In this document: piece after piece, positions 1 through 8,136 of the stretch
Layout: each line of letters begins with the position of its first letter
How positions within the stretch are numbered: position 1 is the stretch's first letter
Assembly (NCBI RefSeq): GCF_943193045.1
Contig: NZ_CALPCN010000011.1
Coordinates: forward strand, 1-57,146
Length of the DNA: 57,146 nt
Source of the DNA: Pumilibacter muris
GTDB lineage: Bacteria; Bacillota; Clostridia; Christensenellales; Pumilibacteraceae
Reading direction: 5' to 3'
Notes under the pieces: generated by a model
Database searches by the model: none
The model's input: the letters and a program-made list of their open reading frames with translations, nothing else
Told to the model about the DNA's origin: nothing
Made by a program: the position numbers and the translations under genes

Positions 1-114
1 AACGCACACTTCCTTGCTTAACCCGACTTGGGCGAACTTACAAAGGCGTCCTTTCGCGGTACACGCCCGCGAAAGTCGATTTGTCGCCCAAGCGACTGTT
101 TTCGCTCTATGTTT

Positions 115-142
115 GGGATTGCTTCGCTTCGCTCGCAATGAC
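115..142 (-). repeat. Interspersed intergenic repeat unit
   Basis: Read on the minus strand this begins GTCATTGCGAGCGAAGCG and ends AAGCAATCCC. The same motif is, from memory, a common dispersed intergenic element in many unrelated bacterial genomes. Only one copy lies in this window, so dispersal cannot be shown here. The unit is internally repetitive (GCGAAGCGAAGC) and its ends are complementary (GATTGC/GCAATG). The remainder of 1-194 shows no gene; short open frames there have no ribosome binding site or recognisable product. Confidence 0.45.
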
Positions 143-216
143 AATGCTACAACGCTTTATCACTTTCTTGCGGCGATAATGCTGCAACGCTTTTTCACTC
201 GCTTGCGGTAATGCTG
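143..216. repeat. Imperfect tandem repeat, two copies plus a partial third
   Basis: Two units of about 35 and 32 bases, both starting AATGCT(A/G)CAACGCTTT and ending CTTGCGG, occupy 143-177 and 178-209. A third start (AATGCTG) follows at 210-216. The second copy covers the last codons and stop of the sensor kinase gene, so the kinase C-terminus (ITASE) is encoded by repeat sequence. Confidence 0.55.
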
Positions 217-1169
217 TTAAATTCAAATGAAAACGTCGTGCCCTTATTCGGTTCGGAATCGGCTTTAAGCGTTATATCGAGCCGCTTGCATAGCTCCGAA
301 ACAATATACAGTCCCATTCCGGTGCCCGCGTTGCGACCGTTCGAACCTGTGAAACCGCGATTGAATATTCTCGGCAACTCGTGCGCCGCAATGCCGGGTC
401 CGTTGTCGGCTACTGTTACAATCCCGTTTTGAGCGGTTATGCGCACTTTGCACCCTTCGCAATACTTTGCGCAGTTCACAAGCAACTGTTTTATTATAAA
501 CGAAAAAGACTTAGCGTCGGTGTAAACCGAAAAATCGCCGCTCGTTTCAACGCCTATTTTAGCCGCTACAAGCAATTCGCGTTGGCTCTTTACCGCTTCG
601 GCTATCATGTTTGCCACGCTTGCTTTCGTTATAACGGTGTCTTGCTCGGCGCTCCGAAAACGCGCGTATTGCAAAACGGTGTCGGTAAGGTTGTCGGCAC
701 GTTTGAGTTCTCGCCTGAGTTTAGCTTCGTCGGCTCCGTTGTCGCAAATCAGCGAGCAGGCGGTAAGGGGAGTTTTGATTTCGTGAATCCATTTTTCGAC
801 GGAATCGAAGTATTCTTCCTTTTCGCGCGCCGCCCGTTCCGTTTCTCCTATTGCCGAGCGGGAAACCTCTTTCATAACTTCGTAATATTCTCTCGCAACG
901 GCGTCGTGCGGCTTTTCGAGCAATTCTCCGAGAAGATATTTTTTTGAAAGCCCTTCTTTGTTCTTTTGCAGTTTTTTGAGTTTGGCGTTGGTAAGCGCGT
1001 AGCCCGCCGCATAGCGCAACAAAACGGTGAATACGAACGCGGCTTCGCTAACCCACAAAAGAAGAGCGCTCGCTCCCGCAAAGTGCGCGAACACGCCCCA
1101 ACAAATCGCGGCTATGCCCATTCCGCACAGCGAAATTGCCTTAGATGAAATATAGTCGGTAAATTTCAT
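195..1169 (-). CDS. Sensor histidine kinase, BceS-like
   Basis: A 324-residue membrane kinase. Two hydrophobic segments (about residues 12-32 and 36-56) form a short hairpin with almost no extracellular loop, as in BceS/VraS-type intramembrane-sensing kinases. A linker leads to the H-box WIHEIKTPL with the phosphoacceptor at His129. The HATPase domain shows the N-box (LLVNCAKYC), G1 (VADNGPGIA) and G2 (GTGMGLYIV). The start overlaps the regulator stop by four bases, so the two are translationally coupled. BceS-type kinases usually sense peptide antibiotics through a neighbouring BceAB transporter; none is visible, and the sequence beyond the 3' end leaves the window. The stimulus is therefore unknown. 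Confidence 0.9.
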   Translation of the reverse strand: MKFTDYISSKAISLCGMGIAAICWGVFAHFAGASALLLWVSEAAFVFTVLLRYAAGYALTNAKLKKLQKNKEGLSKKYLLGELLEKPHDAVAREYYEVMKEVSRSAIGETERAAREKEEYFDSVEKWIHEIKTPLTACSLICDNGADEAKLRRELKRADNLTDTVLQYARFRSAEQDTVITKASVANMIAEAVKSQRELLVAAKIGVETSGDFSVYTDAKSFSFIIKQLLVNCAKYCEGCKVRITAQNGIVTVADNGPGIAAHELPRIFNRGFTGSNGRNAGTGMGLYIVSELCKRLDITLKADSEPNKGTTFSFEFNSITASE

Positions 1170-1777
1170 AGTCGGTATCCCACTCCGCGCACCGTGCGTA
1201 TAAAATCGACGGCGCCTATGTCGCGCAGTTTTTCGCGCAGTCGGTTAATGTTCACATAAAGGGTGTTTTCGTCTACATACAAGCTGTTTTCCCAAAGCTC
1301 CTCGAATATGTTTTCTTTGGTGCAAAGGTCTTTTTGCATGAGGCAATGCAAAATACGCGTTTCGTTTTTGGTAAGCTCAACGCTTTTGTCGCCGTAGTGG
1401 GCTTTCATATCGGAAAGGTCGAGAGTAAGTCCGCGCACACTCGACTCGGCGGCGGTTTGTCTTTTTAACAGCCGAGCTATTCTTGCAAGCAACACCGACG
1501 AATTGTAAGGTTTTCTTATATAATCGTCGGCTCCCATTCCAAAGCCGAGCAGTTCGTCTTCGGCTGAATCGCGCGCGGTTAAAAAAATAACTGGAACCGC
1601 AGATTGCATTCTGAGCTTTCGGCACATTTCGAACCCGCTTTCTTTCGGCATGTTCACGTCGAGCAGGGCAAGCTCGCAAGGCGGCTCGCTAACCGGGCGG
1701 TAGCCGTTGGCGCTCAGCAAAGTGCAAAGTTCTTCCCGAATGCTTTCGTCGTCTTCCGCCACCAAAATTCTGTACAT
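1166..1777 (-). CDS. OmpR-family response regulator, BceR-like, compact receiver
   Basis: A 203-residue response regulator paired with the downstream kinase. The receiver keeps the acidic pair (Asp9, Asp10), the phosphoacceptor Asp40 in LALLDVNMP, the TAR switch region and the conserved Lys in IRKPY. The C-terminal winged helix (LTKNETRILHCLM, then VNINRLREKL and VRGVGYRL) is the Trans_reg_C type. The phosphoacceptor normally lies near residue 52-55, so some 12-15 residues between beta-2 and beta-3 are absent, which shortens or removes helix alpha-2. A strong AGGAGG lies just before the ATG. It probably activates genes outside the window. Confidence 0.9.
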   Translation of the reverse strand: MYRILVAEDDESIREELCTLLSANGYRPVSEPPCELALLDVNMPKESGFEMCRKLRMQSAVPVIFLTARDSAEDELLGFGMGADDYIRKPYNSSVLLARIARLLKRQTAAESSVRGLTLDLSDMKAHYGDKSVELTKNETRILHCLMQKDLCTKENIFEELWENSLYVDENTLYVNINRLREKLRDIGAVDFIRTVRGVGYRL

Positions 1778-1809
1778 ATCCGTGCCTCCTAATACGTTGG
1801 AATATTTTC

Positions 1810-1839
1810 AGTATAATTCGCTTTATGCGTGTTTGTCAA
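1810..1839 (-). promoter_or_regulatory. Sigma-A promoter of the two-component operon
   Basis: On the minus strand, TTGACA (1839-1834), an 18-base spacer and TATACT (1815-1810) stand about 30 bases before the regulator start codon, with AGGAGG between. This is a near-consensus vegetative promoter. Confidence 0.75.
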
Positions 1840-1871
1840 GAAAAAGTTTGAGATGGGCGGGGCAAGCGGCG

Positions 1872-1902
1872 AAAGAAAAAGCTTTCCTTATTTAGGAAAG
1901 CT
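1872..1902 (-). terminator. Rho-independent terminator of the GntR gene
   Basis: Minus-strand reading gives AGCTTTCCT, a five-base loop and AGGAAAGCT, followed by TTTTTCTTT. It lies about 40 bases after the stop of the GntR-type gene and separates it from the two-component operon. Confidence 0.7.
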
Positions 1903-1942
1903 GCGGTGGGGGTCGTTCGTTAGACATAGCGGGTTTTTTAAC

Positions 1943-3049
1943 TTACTTTTTTCTTGTGGAATAACCTTGCACAAGACGCACCGGAATTGTTTTCGATTCG
2001 TGCTTGCAGTCGGGGCGGTCTATATACTCGCGCACCATATTTATCGCCTCGAAACCGAGTAAAAAGCTGTCTTGCTCCAAATAGGTGGGCATGTCGGTTT
2101 TAATGAAGTTGCTCGGCGTTTTAAAATCGAGAAACACGGCTTCGTAGTCGGTAGGAAAAGTTATGCCGAGAATTTTGCTCAGTTGCAAAAGGTGGGTTCC
2201 GCTTGCGTAGTCGGACGCTATAATCGCGGTTATGTTCGGGTTGCTTTTAAGATAATCGCCGAACGACTGCGCAAAGCTTTGCGAAGTGTTGTCGGAATCG
2301 CCGTCGAAGTTGAAAAAGTAGTTGTTGTAATTGCCGAGTTCGTAAAGCGCCTGAATATATTCGTCGCGGCGGTCGCTTAGCGAACTGTTGGTTTTTATGT
2401 TGGAATTGAAAAACAGTATATGCTTGTTGTCGCGCTCGGTCAGGTGAGTAACCGCTTTGCGTATCATATCTTTGTGGTCGGACGAAACGCGCGGAAACGG
2501 TAATCCCGGCAAGTAGCGGTCTATCATCACAACGGGGAAGTTGGAAATGGAAAGGTTCACAAGCGAGGAATTGTAAATTTCGTTGTCTACGGGGTAAATA
2601 ATCAAGCCGCTCACGCCCATTTCTATATATTCGTTTATAAGCCGTTGTTCTTCTTCTTGCGACATATTGGAGTAAGCCGCAATAAGTTTTAAATCTTGCG
2701 CGCCCTTAGAAAGCGCCGCGTTTATTTCCATTATATGCGGGCTGTCGTAAAGAGGGAGTATTGCTCCCACTTGCCTGAAAGTGCGCTCGCGGGTTTCTTT
2801 TAAAATGGGTTCGAGGTCGGCGAACGTTACGCCGGGCGCAATAAATGTTCCTTTTCCTTTAACGCGCGTTATAACGTGCAAATCTTCTATTTCTTTATAC
2901 GCTTTGCGAGCGGTTATTCTGCTAATGTTTTGCGATGCGGCAAGTTCGCTCTCGGTGGGCAACCTGTAATTCGGCTCGTTAAGATTGCCGAGAATTAAGT
3001 TTGCCAAATAAAGAGTTGTTTTGCGGTAAAGCGAAAGATGGTTTGCCAT
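1943..3049 (-). CDS. GntR-type repressor with LacI-like sugar-binding domain
   Basis: A 368-residue cytoplasmic regulator. Residues 1-75 are a GntR winged helix (YRLPTESELAASQNISRITA, then VKGKGTFI). Residues 90-368 are a periplasmic-binding-protein/LacI-type effector domain (GAILPLYDSPHIMEINAALS; VSGLIIYPVDNE; RVSSDHKDM). This is the AraR architecture, in which sugar binding releases DNA. It is divergent from the ABC transporter/surface protein run that starts at 3449, and the shared 399-base interval carries four copies of one heptamer half-site. It is the likely local regulator of the carbohydrate locus. The inducing sugar cannot be read from sequence. Confidence 0.9.
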   Translation of the reverse strand: MANHLSLYRKTTLYLANLILGNLNEPNYRLPTESELAASQNISRITARKAYKEIEDLHVITRVKGKGTFIAPGVTFADLEPILKETRERTFRQVGAILPLYDSPHIMEINAALSKGAQDLKLIAAYSNMSQEEEQRLINEYIEMGVSGLIIYPVDNEIYNSSLVNLSISNFPVVMIDRYLPGLPFPRVSSDHKDMIRKAVTHLTERDNKHILFFNSNIKTNSSLSDRRDEYIQALYELGNYNNYFFNFDGDSDNTSQSFAQSFGDYLKSNPNITAIIASDYASGTHLLQLSKILGITFPTDYEAVFLDFKTPSNFIKTDMPTYLEQDSFLLGFEAINMVREYIDRPDCKHESKTIPVRLVQGYSTRKK

Positions 3050-3093
3050 AATGCTGGTTTTCTCCCTTAAATTATTTTGGGTATAGTTTTAAA

Positions 3094-3283
3094 TGTATTA
3101 CTAATCGCGTGTTTTACTTATAATATGTTATATATGATACAAATTATAATACATATATGGCGAAAAAGCAACCTATTTCTGAATTTTTTGTAAAATTTCA
3201 CAATCTTTTTTTAAAAAGGGTATTGACAACAGTACATTTTTATGTTATACTATGTATGTATTAAATGTTATATAAGTAATACA
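3094..3283. promoter_or_regulatory. Candidate operators: TGTATTA/TAATACA half-sites
   Basis: The heptamer TGTATTA occurs at 3094-3100 and 3257-3263; its reverse complement TAATACA occurs at 3147-3153 and 3277-3283. The last pair forms an inverted repeat with a 13-base spacer just after the -10 of the transporter promoter. The first two lie near the regulator gene start. This arrangement suits a GntR-type repressor acting on both divergent units. The region is very AT-rich, so chance copies are possible. Confidence 0.45.
3223..3251 (+). promoter_or_regulatory. Sigma-A promoter of the carbohydrate operon
   Basis: TTGACA (3223-3228), a 17-base spacer and TATACT (3246-3251). This is close to consensus. 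Transcription would start near 3258, inside the downstream half-site pair, leaving a leader of about 190 bases before the solute-binding protein. Confidence 0.8.
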
Positions 3284-3314
3284 AATATATCACAACATAA
3301 CAAATTCATGCGGA

Positions 3315-3377
3315 AGCCGCCCGCAGCGGCTCAAACGGGGTACCCCGTTTGTACTGTCTATTATTCAATAGACAGTA
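3315..3377 (+). promoter_or_regulatory. Three consecutive perfect hairpins in the operon leader
   Basis: Hairpin 1 is AGCCGC/GCGGCT (3315-3331). Hairpin 2 is a perfect 20-base palindrome centred on GGTACC (3332-3351). Hairpin 3 has an 11-bp stem, TACTGTCTATT/AATAGACAGTA, with a four-base loop (3352-3377). They abut without spacers. No U-run follows, so this is not an ordinary terminator. It may stabilise the mRNA, bind a protein or be a palindromic repeat element. The rest of 3050-3448 holds only the promoter and the half-sites. Confidence 0.7.
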
Positions 3378-3448
3378 ATAAAAAACCTTAATAAATAAAA
3401 AAAGAAAAAATAAAAGAATCGTCGCTTCGACGGTAAAGGAGAAAATGT

Positions 3449-5128
3449 ATGAAAGGTCTGTGTCGGAAGTTAAGCGTTCTGCTTGCAATAGTGCTGTGTT
3501 TCGCTTTTTGCGGGTGCACCGTTGCGGGAAGCGGAAAAGATAAAGACAAAGACGTTGACGCGGTGGATAAGGGCGACTATTCGCAATACACCAAACTCAC
3601 CATAGACGGCGGCGGTCAAAACGTGGCGTATAACACAACGTCGTCGCTCATTTACGATAAGTATACAAACCCTTATCCTTATAACACTCTCGAACGTTTG
3701 GTAGAGGAGTGGAACAAGGCGCACGCGGCGGAATACGGCTATTATTTCGACGTAGCCTCTTCGTCTATAAACAACGACCGCGAAACTATGGTGCCCATGT
3801 TAAACGGCGGCACCGCGCCCGAAATTATTTACTATTTGCAAACTACAATAGCCGAAGACCAAAACAAAGGTTGGTTCTACGACCTTAAAAATGTTATGGA
3901 ACAGCCCAACAAATACAGCAAATCGGGCGAGGACGGAAGCGTGCGTTGGCGCGACTTATACACCGACGAGCAATACCGTTCGTTCTTTTCGCCCAACGGG
4001 CAAATGTTTACCGTTGCTTTGGAGCAAAACCCGATAGGAATTTTATACAACAAAACTCTTTTCGAGGCGGCGGGAATAACGAAAGAACCCCAAACTTACA
4101 AAGAGTTTATGGAAGCGCAAGATAAACTCAACGCCTACGCCGTGAGCGTGGGGCGCGGCGATAAGAACGACGATTCGAAATATATCTGCCCGTATAACGT
4201 GGTTTATCCGTGGTATGATTCTTTCCTTGAAACTTCCATTATGGGCGACGTTATGGAATATATGGACGTAATCGAAGTGGACGGCTTTATAAATGCGGAG
4301 GAATACGTTCGCGCTTTCATGACGCGCGACCCGAATGCCGAACCCGACGCTTCCGATAAGAATAAGAGCCGCCTATACAGCCCCGACCACGACCGTATAG
4401 CGGAACTTTACAGGCTCATAAAACAAATGTGCAAATATTATCCCACGAATTGGCGCAGCTACTATTCCACACAACAGTTCACTGTGGGCAACCTTGCTAT
4501 GCTCGAAGTTACGGGCGGCGACATACGCGAGCTTATAGACACCGTAGACGGCGATTTCGAGGTGGGCGTGTTCGCGTATCCCAAACTTGAAACGCAGCCC
4601 CAAAACGAACCGCAAAACGACTATTACACAACGTTTAACGAAGGCAACTATTATGTGCAACGCGGATTGAGCGGTTATTCCACAGGTTGGGCAATCAGCA
4701 ATTCGGCTATGAATAAAGACAAAGCTGCGGGCAACGACAAATGCGTGAACGCGTGCATAGACCTTTTGATGTGGTTGAGTTGTTTTGAAAACAACGAAAA
4801 AATGGTGAACGAGCTCGGATTTGCGATTCCGCTTTCGGGCAACACCACCTACGAATATTTTAAGCCGCTTGCGGAGCTGTTTAAATCCGACTGCGAAAAC
4901 GAAAAGGCTCTCGCTTGGTCGGCGGCTACGGCGGGCGGCGCAATGAACAAGAACTACTACGACGCGACGTATTTATTCCGTCAGAACACGCTCGATTCGT
5001 CCGCTTCCATAAAAGAATCGCTCGGCACGCTCGTGTCGTCGTTTACTTCGGCGGCTAACCTTCTGTATCAACAAAACGGTTGGAATATGAGCGCGTGGCC
5101 GAGCTGGGGCACAAGCAACAAAAATTAA
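3449..5128 (+). CDS. Sugar ABC transporter substrate-binding lipoprotein (family 1)
   Basis: A 559-residue extracellular solute-binding protein. It has a lipoprotein signal peptide with lipobox FCGC (Cys about residue 23), a polar charged linker, and the family 1 fold. Aromatic-rich stretches and motifs such as EIIYYLQTT, FTVALEQNPIGILYNKTLFE and SGYSTGWAIS match large oligosaccharide-binding members. AAAGGAG lies eight bases before the ATG. The two permeases follow directly. It is the first gene after the GntR-linked promoter. No ATPase gene is present, so a shared MsmK-type ATPase encoded elsewhere is inferred. The presence of GH65 downstream suggests an alpha-gluco-oligosaccharide ligand. 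Confidence 0.92.
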   Translation: MKGLCRKLSVLLAIVLCFAFCGCTVAGSGKDKDKDVDAVDKGDYSQYTKLTIDGGGQNVAYNTTSSLIYDKYTNPYPYNTLERLVEEWNKAHAAEYGYYFDVASSSINNDRETMVPMLNGGTAPEIIYYLQTTIAEDQNKGWFYDLKNVMEQPNKYSKSGEDGSVRWRDLYTDEQYRSFFSPNGQMFTVALEQNPIGILYNKTLFEAAGITKEPQTYKEFMEAQDKLNAYAVSVGRGDKNDDSKYICPYNVVYPWYDSFLETSIMGDVMEYMDVIEVDGFINAEEYVRAFMTRDPNAEPDASDKNKSRLYSPDHDRIAELYRLIKQMCKYYPTNWRSYYSTQQFTVGNLAMLEVTGGDIRELIDTVDGDFEVGVFAYPKLETQPQNEPQNDYYTTFNEGNYYVQRGLSGYSTGWAISNSAMNKDKAAGNDKCVNACIDLLMWLSCFENNEKMVNELGFAIPLSGNTTYEYFKPLAELFKSDCENEKALAWSAATAGGAMNKNYYDATYLFRQNTLDSSASIKESLGTLVSSFTSAANLLYQQNGWNMSAWPSWGTSNKN

Positions 5129-5170
5129 AAGAACGGCTATTTCGATTTACCGAGAAAGAGGAACGGGAAC

Positions 5171-6106
5171 GTGACTAAAAGCTTCAAAAAAATAATAACG
5201 TCGCGGGAAAACGCGGGACTATTGTGGATTTTGCCTGCGTTCGCTTTGATGTGCGTGTTTTGCCTTTATCCCGTGATTAGCGCGTTTACCCATTCTTTCA
5301 CGGATTGGAGCGGCGGGCTTACGGCGTCGTTCGTCGGCTTTAAGAATTACGGCGTGTTGTTTAAAGACAATTTGTTTTGGCTTTCGCTTATGAACGTAAC
5401 TATTCTAACCGTTGTGGGAATGGTTATAGGCAACGCGGCGTCGCTGTTTTTGGCGGAACTCATGTTCAATCTTAAAAGCAAGGCGGCGGGCGCTTATCGG
5501 TTTTTGTTCGTATTGCCCGCAATGGTGCCGAGCATAGTTGTGCTTTTACTTTGGCAAAAGCTCATATTGTCGGGTTCGTCGGCGGGCGTTATGAACACCG
5601 TTTTGCGCGCGTTCGGCTTAAAGTCTACCGAATGGTTTGCGAGCAAAAACACTTTCGTTGTGTTCGTGTCTATATTTCTTTACGGATTCCCTTGGATGGG
5701 CGGCACTTCGTTTTTAATTTATTTGGCGGGGCTGAACGGAATAGACCAGTCGATTATAGAGGCGTCTAAGCTCGATAAGCTCGGCACGTTCCGAAGGGTG
5801 TTTTTAATAGACATGCCGATGATAATGGGGCAAATAAAATATTTCCTCGTTATGGGTTTTATAGGCGGCTTGCAAAACTACACCATGCAATACGCTATAA
5901 CAAACGGCGGACCGGGCAAGGTTATAGGCGACATGCAGTCGGGAACTATGGTGCCGGGCTACTATATTTACCAGCTTATTTGCGGCACTCAAAAAGAGGG
6001 CGTAGGCTCCTACGGCTACGCTTGCGCAATGGGCATGATTATGTTCGTTATAATAATGGCTATAACGGTTGTGAACAACAAAGTTGTTAAATCGAACGAG
6101 GACTGA
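5171..6106 (+). CDS. Sugar ABC transporter permease, MalF-like
   Basis: A 311-residue inner-membrane permease of the binding-protein-dependent sugar family (CUT1). The N-terminal helix (ENAGLLWILPAFALMCVFCL) opens the family. The EAA loop that docks the ATPase reads IIEASKLDKLGTFRRVFLI, about residues 195-215. The start is GTG with an upstream GAGGAACGGG. It pairs with the permease at 6112 as a heterodimer for the sugar bound by the lipoprotein at 3449. Confidence 0.93.
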   Translation: MTKSFKKIITSRENAGLLWILPAFALMCVFCLYPVISAFTHSFTDWSGGLTASFVGFKNYGVLFKDNLFWLSLMNVTILTVVGMVIGNAASLFLAELMFNLKSKAAGAYRFLFVLPAMVPSIVVLLLWQKLILSGSSAGVMNTVLRAFGLKSTEWFASKNTFVVFVSIFLYGFPWMGGTSFLIYLAGLNGIDQSIIEASKLDKLGTFRRVFLIDMPMIMGQIKYFLVMGFIGGLQNYTMQYAITNGGPGKVIGDMQSGTMVPGYYIYQLICGTQKEGVGSYGYACAMGMIMFVIIMAITVVNNKVVKSNED

Positions 6107-6111
6107 AAAGA

Positions 6112-7011
6112 GTGCAAACGGCAGTAAAATCGGGAAACATGCTTTCCGCAAAAACGAAAACAAGACGCCGCGTAAGGGCGTCGCAAATCGCCGTGCACGC
6201 GGTTATTATCGTGTTGCTTTTTTTGGTGTTGTTTCCGTTTTATATCCTTATTGTGAACAGCTTTAAGTTGCCCAAAGACATATTCGTGAATCCGTTTTCA
6301 TTTCCCGGAACGCCGCAGGCGCCGCTCGTGCTTACGGCATTCGGAACCGCGTGGGGATATATAAAAAACTATCTTTTGAACACGGTTATTATAGCCGTTC
6401 TCGAAATTGCGGGCACTTTGCTTTTTGCGAGTATGGCGGCTTACGGGTTTTCACGCTTTAAGTTTGCGGGCAAAAATATTGTGTTCACGGTGTTTTTGGC
6501 GTTTATGATGATTCCGGGTATTCTCACGCTTGCGCCGCAATACGCGCTCGTTTACAACAATTTAAGGTTAGGGCAAACGATGGCGGGCGTAATATTGCCT
6601 GCGATTGCGGGCGGAATGCCAACCGGCGTATTTTTGATTCGCACGTTTTTTTCTGGCGTGCCCGACAGCGTGTTCGAGGCGGCGGAGCTTGACGGCGCGG
6701 GGCATATACGCAGATACCTTACGCTCGCTTTGCCTCTAAGTATGCCCATTCTTTTCACAATCGGGCTTTCAACTTTGCTCGGCGCGTGGAACGACATTAT
6801 ATGGGCGCGGCTCATTTTATACGGCAAAGAAAATCTTTACACCATAAGCGTCGGCGTGTTTGTGTCGTTTAATTCGAGCGTGAACAAATCTATTACCGAC
6901 ACGGTTGTGTATGCGGGGTATTGCATTGCGAGTTTGCCGCTTGTGCTCGTGTTTGCGCTCACCAGCAAGCAGTTTATTAAAGGTCTTACGAGCGGCGCGA
7001 TTAAAATGTGA
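6112..7011 (+). CDS. Sugar ABC transporter permease, MalG-like
   Basis: A 299-residue partner permease of the MalG type. The first helix carries LLFLVLFPFYILIVNSFK. The EAA loop is VFEAAELDGAGHIRRYLTL. The C-terminus (KQFIKGLTSGAIKM) is typical of the family. It begins five bases after the previous stop, with a GTG start; an ATG nine codons later (6139) is an alternative. It completes the membrane part of the importer. The domain spacing looks normal. Confidence 0.93.
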   Translation: MQTAVKSGNMLSAKTKTRRRVRASQIAVHAVIIVLLFLVLFPFYILIVNSFKLPKDIFVNPFSFPGTPQAPLVLTAFGTAWGYIKNYLLNTVIIAVLEIAGTLLFASMAAYGFSRFKFAGKNIVFTVFLAFMMIPGILTLAPQYALVYNNLRLGQTMAGVILPAIAGGMPTGVFLIRTFFSGVPDSVFEAAELDGAGHIRRYLTLALPLSMPILFTIGLSTLLGAWNDIIWARLILYGKENLYTISVGVFVSFNSSVNKSITDTVVYAGYCIASLPLVLVFALTSKQFIKGLTSGAIKM

Positions 7012-7059
7012 TTTGCGCTTTCCGAAATGTTTTGTAATAAGGAGGTCACGGCAATAAGT

Positions 7060-8121
7060 ATGAAAAAAAGAACGGTTTTTATTTGCGTGTTGCTGAGCTT
7101 GGCGCTCTCGCTGTTCGGTTGCGACAGCGGCGCGGGAACCAAAGAACCGCCCGACAATTCGGGCACTACTCCCGAGCCGAGCGAAGCGAAAGAGCTGTTG
7201 TTCGACACGAGCTTTTCGGAAGGAGTATCGGTTACCGGGCTTAATTCGCAAGAAGTTACGCGCACCACATGGAAATACGGCGACTCGAACGCGGCGCAAG
7301 AGCCTTTTTGGACGCTCGGGCAATATTGCGACCTTTCCGCCACGCGCGCGGGCTACGACTCTTCGCGCAACGATTTGTCGCTTGGAACGATTTTCGAAGA
7401 CCCGAAAGGCATAACGGGCACCGACGGCGACTTTTTTACCCTTACCAACGTTTCGGGCAGTAAGGAAATAAAGGTTAATCCTTTAACGGGCGCGGTTAAG
7501 CTTAACGTAGACACGAGAAAAGAATATTGCGAGCAAAGCACCGGCGAAATTGTGCCGAGAAAAAACGGCGAAGACTGGGTGCACATGATTTTGCAGCCCG
7601 CGCAGGGAATTAAAGACGTTGTGTGGCTGAGCAAAACGGAATCGTTCGCTTTGAGCCTCGATTTTACGCTCGACGCTTGCAACGTTTTCGATTCGTCTAT
7701 CGGCGCCGACCAATTTCAATGGATTTTCACGGTGCACGATGAAAAGAGCGAAATAGGCGAATATTTTTGGTTTTTGGTAACTCTATTCGACAACCGCTAC
7801 GAAATTTTTCCGGGCACGCAAGCGTTCGACAGCGGAAAAGACGACGCTACGGGGCAATTTATGTATGCGCCTACCGGCACCGAGCTTTTCGGGGAGACGG
7901 GCGGCAAAGTGGAGGTAGGCAAAAAATACAGCGTGTCGCTAAACCTTAAAGAGCACATGAAAAAGGCTTTTGAAATCGCGCAAAGCAAAGGCGCGTTAAA
8001 AAATTCCAAATGGGAAGACCTTACGGTTAAAAACTTTAACATAGGTTGGGAAGTTTCCAACGTTTCTCAGGCGGGCGTTACGATAGAAAATATGTCGCTT
8101 ACCGCAAAAACTGCGGCATGA
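7060..8121 (+). CDS. Secreted lipoprotein with locus-specific beta domain (copy 1)
   Basis: A 353-residue lipoprotein of no recognised family. The start is the ATG after GGAGG at 7041; a longer frame from 7027 has no such site. The signal peptide ends in lipobox LFGC, followed by a Gly/Pro/Ser linker. The rest is one domain shared with the proteins at 8137 and 14902. Landmarks are DQFQWIFTVHD, EYFWFLVTLFDNRYE, DSGKDDATGQFMYAPTG, then KGALKNSKWEDLTVKNFNIG. The alternating hydrophobic pattern and the many Trp, Phe and Tyr suggest a beta-sandwich that may bind glycans. It is probably membrane-tethered beside the sugar-binding lipoprotein. Function is inferred only from company. Confidence 0.8.
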   Translation: MKKRTVFICVLLSLALSLFGCDSGAGTKEPPDNSGTTPEPSEAKELLFDTSFSEGVSVTGLNSQEVTRTTWKYGDSNAAQEPFWTLGQYCDLSATRAGYDSSRNDLSLGTIFEDPKGITGTDGDFFTLTNVSGSKEIKVNPLTGAVKLNVDTRKEYCEQSTGEIVPRKNGEDWVHMILQPAQGIKDVVWLSKTESFALSLDFTLDACNVFDSSIGADQFQWIFTVHDEKSEIGEYFWFLVTLFDNRYEIFPGTQAFDSGKDDATGQFMYAPTGTELFGETGGKVEVGKKYSVSLNLKEHMKKAFEIAQSKGALKNSKWEDLTVKNFNIGWEVSNVSQAGVTIENMSLTAKTAA

Positions 8122-8136
8122 GCGGAGGGGAAATAT

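Noticed and set aside
14-211. 65-codon frame at the window edge
   Set aside because: Consists of dispersed and tandem repeats; no product recognised.
143-216. CRISPR-like repeats
   Set aside because: Two contiguous degenerate copies without spacers.
3306-3488. 60-codon minus-strand frame over the leader hairpins
   Set aside because: Built from palindromic leader sequence and the antisense of the signal peptide; no ribosome site.
7027-7059. Upstream start for the first beta-domain lipoprotein
   Set aside because: It would put eleven residues before a standard lipoprotein signal and includes the GGAGG that serves ATG 7060.
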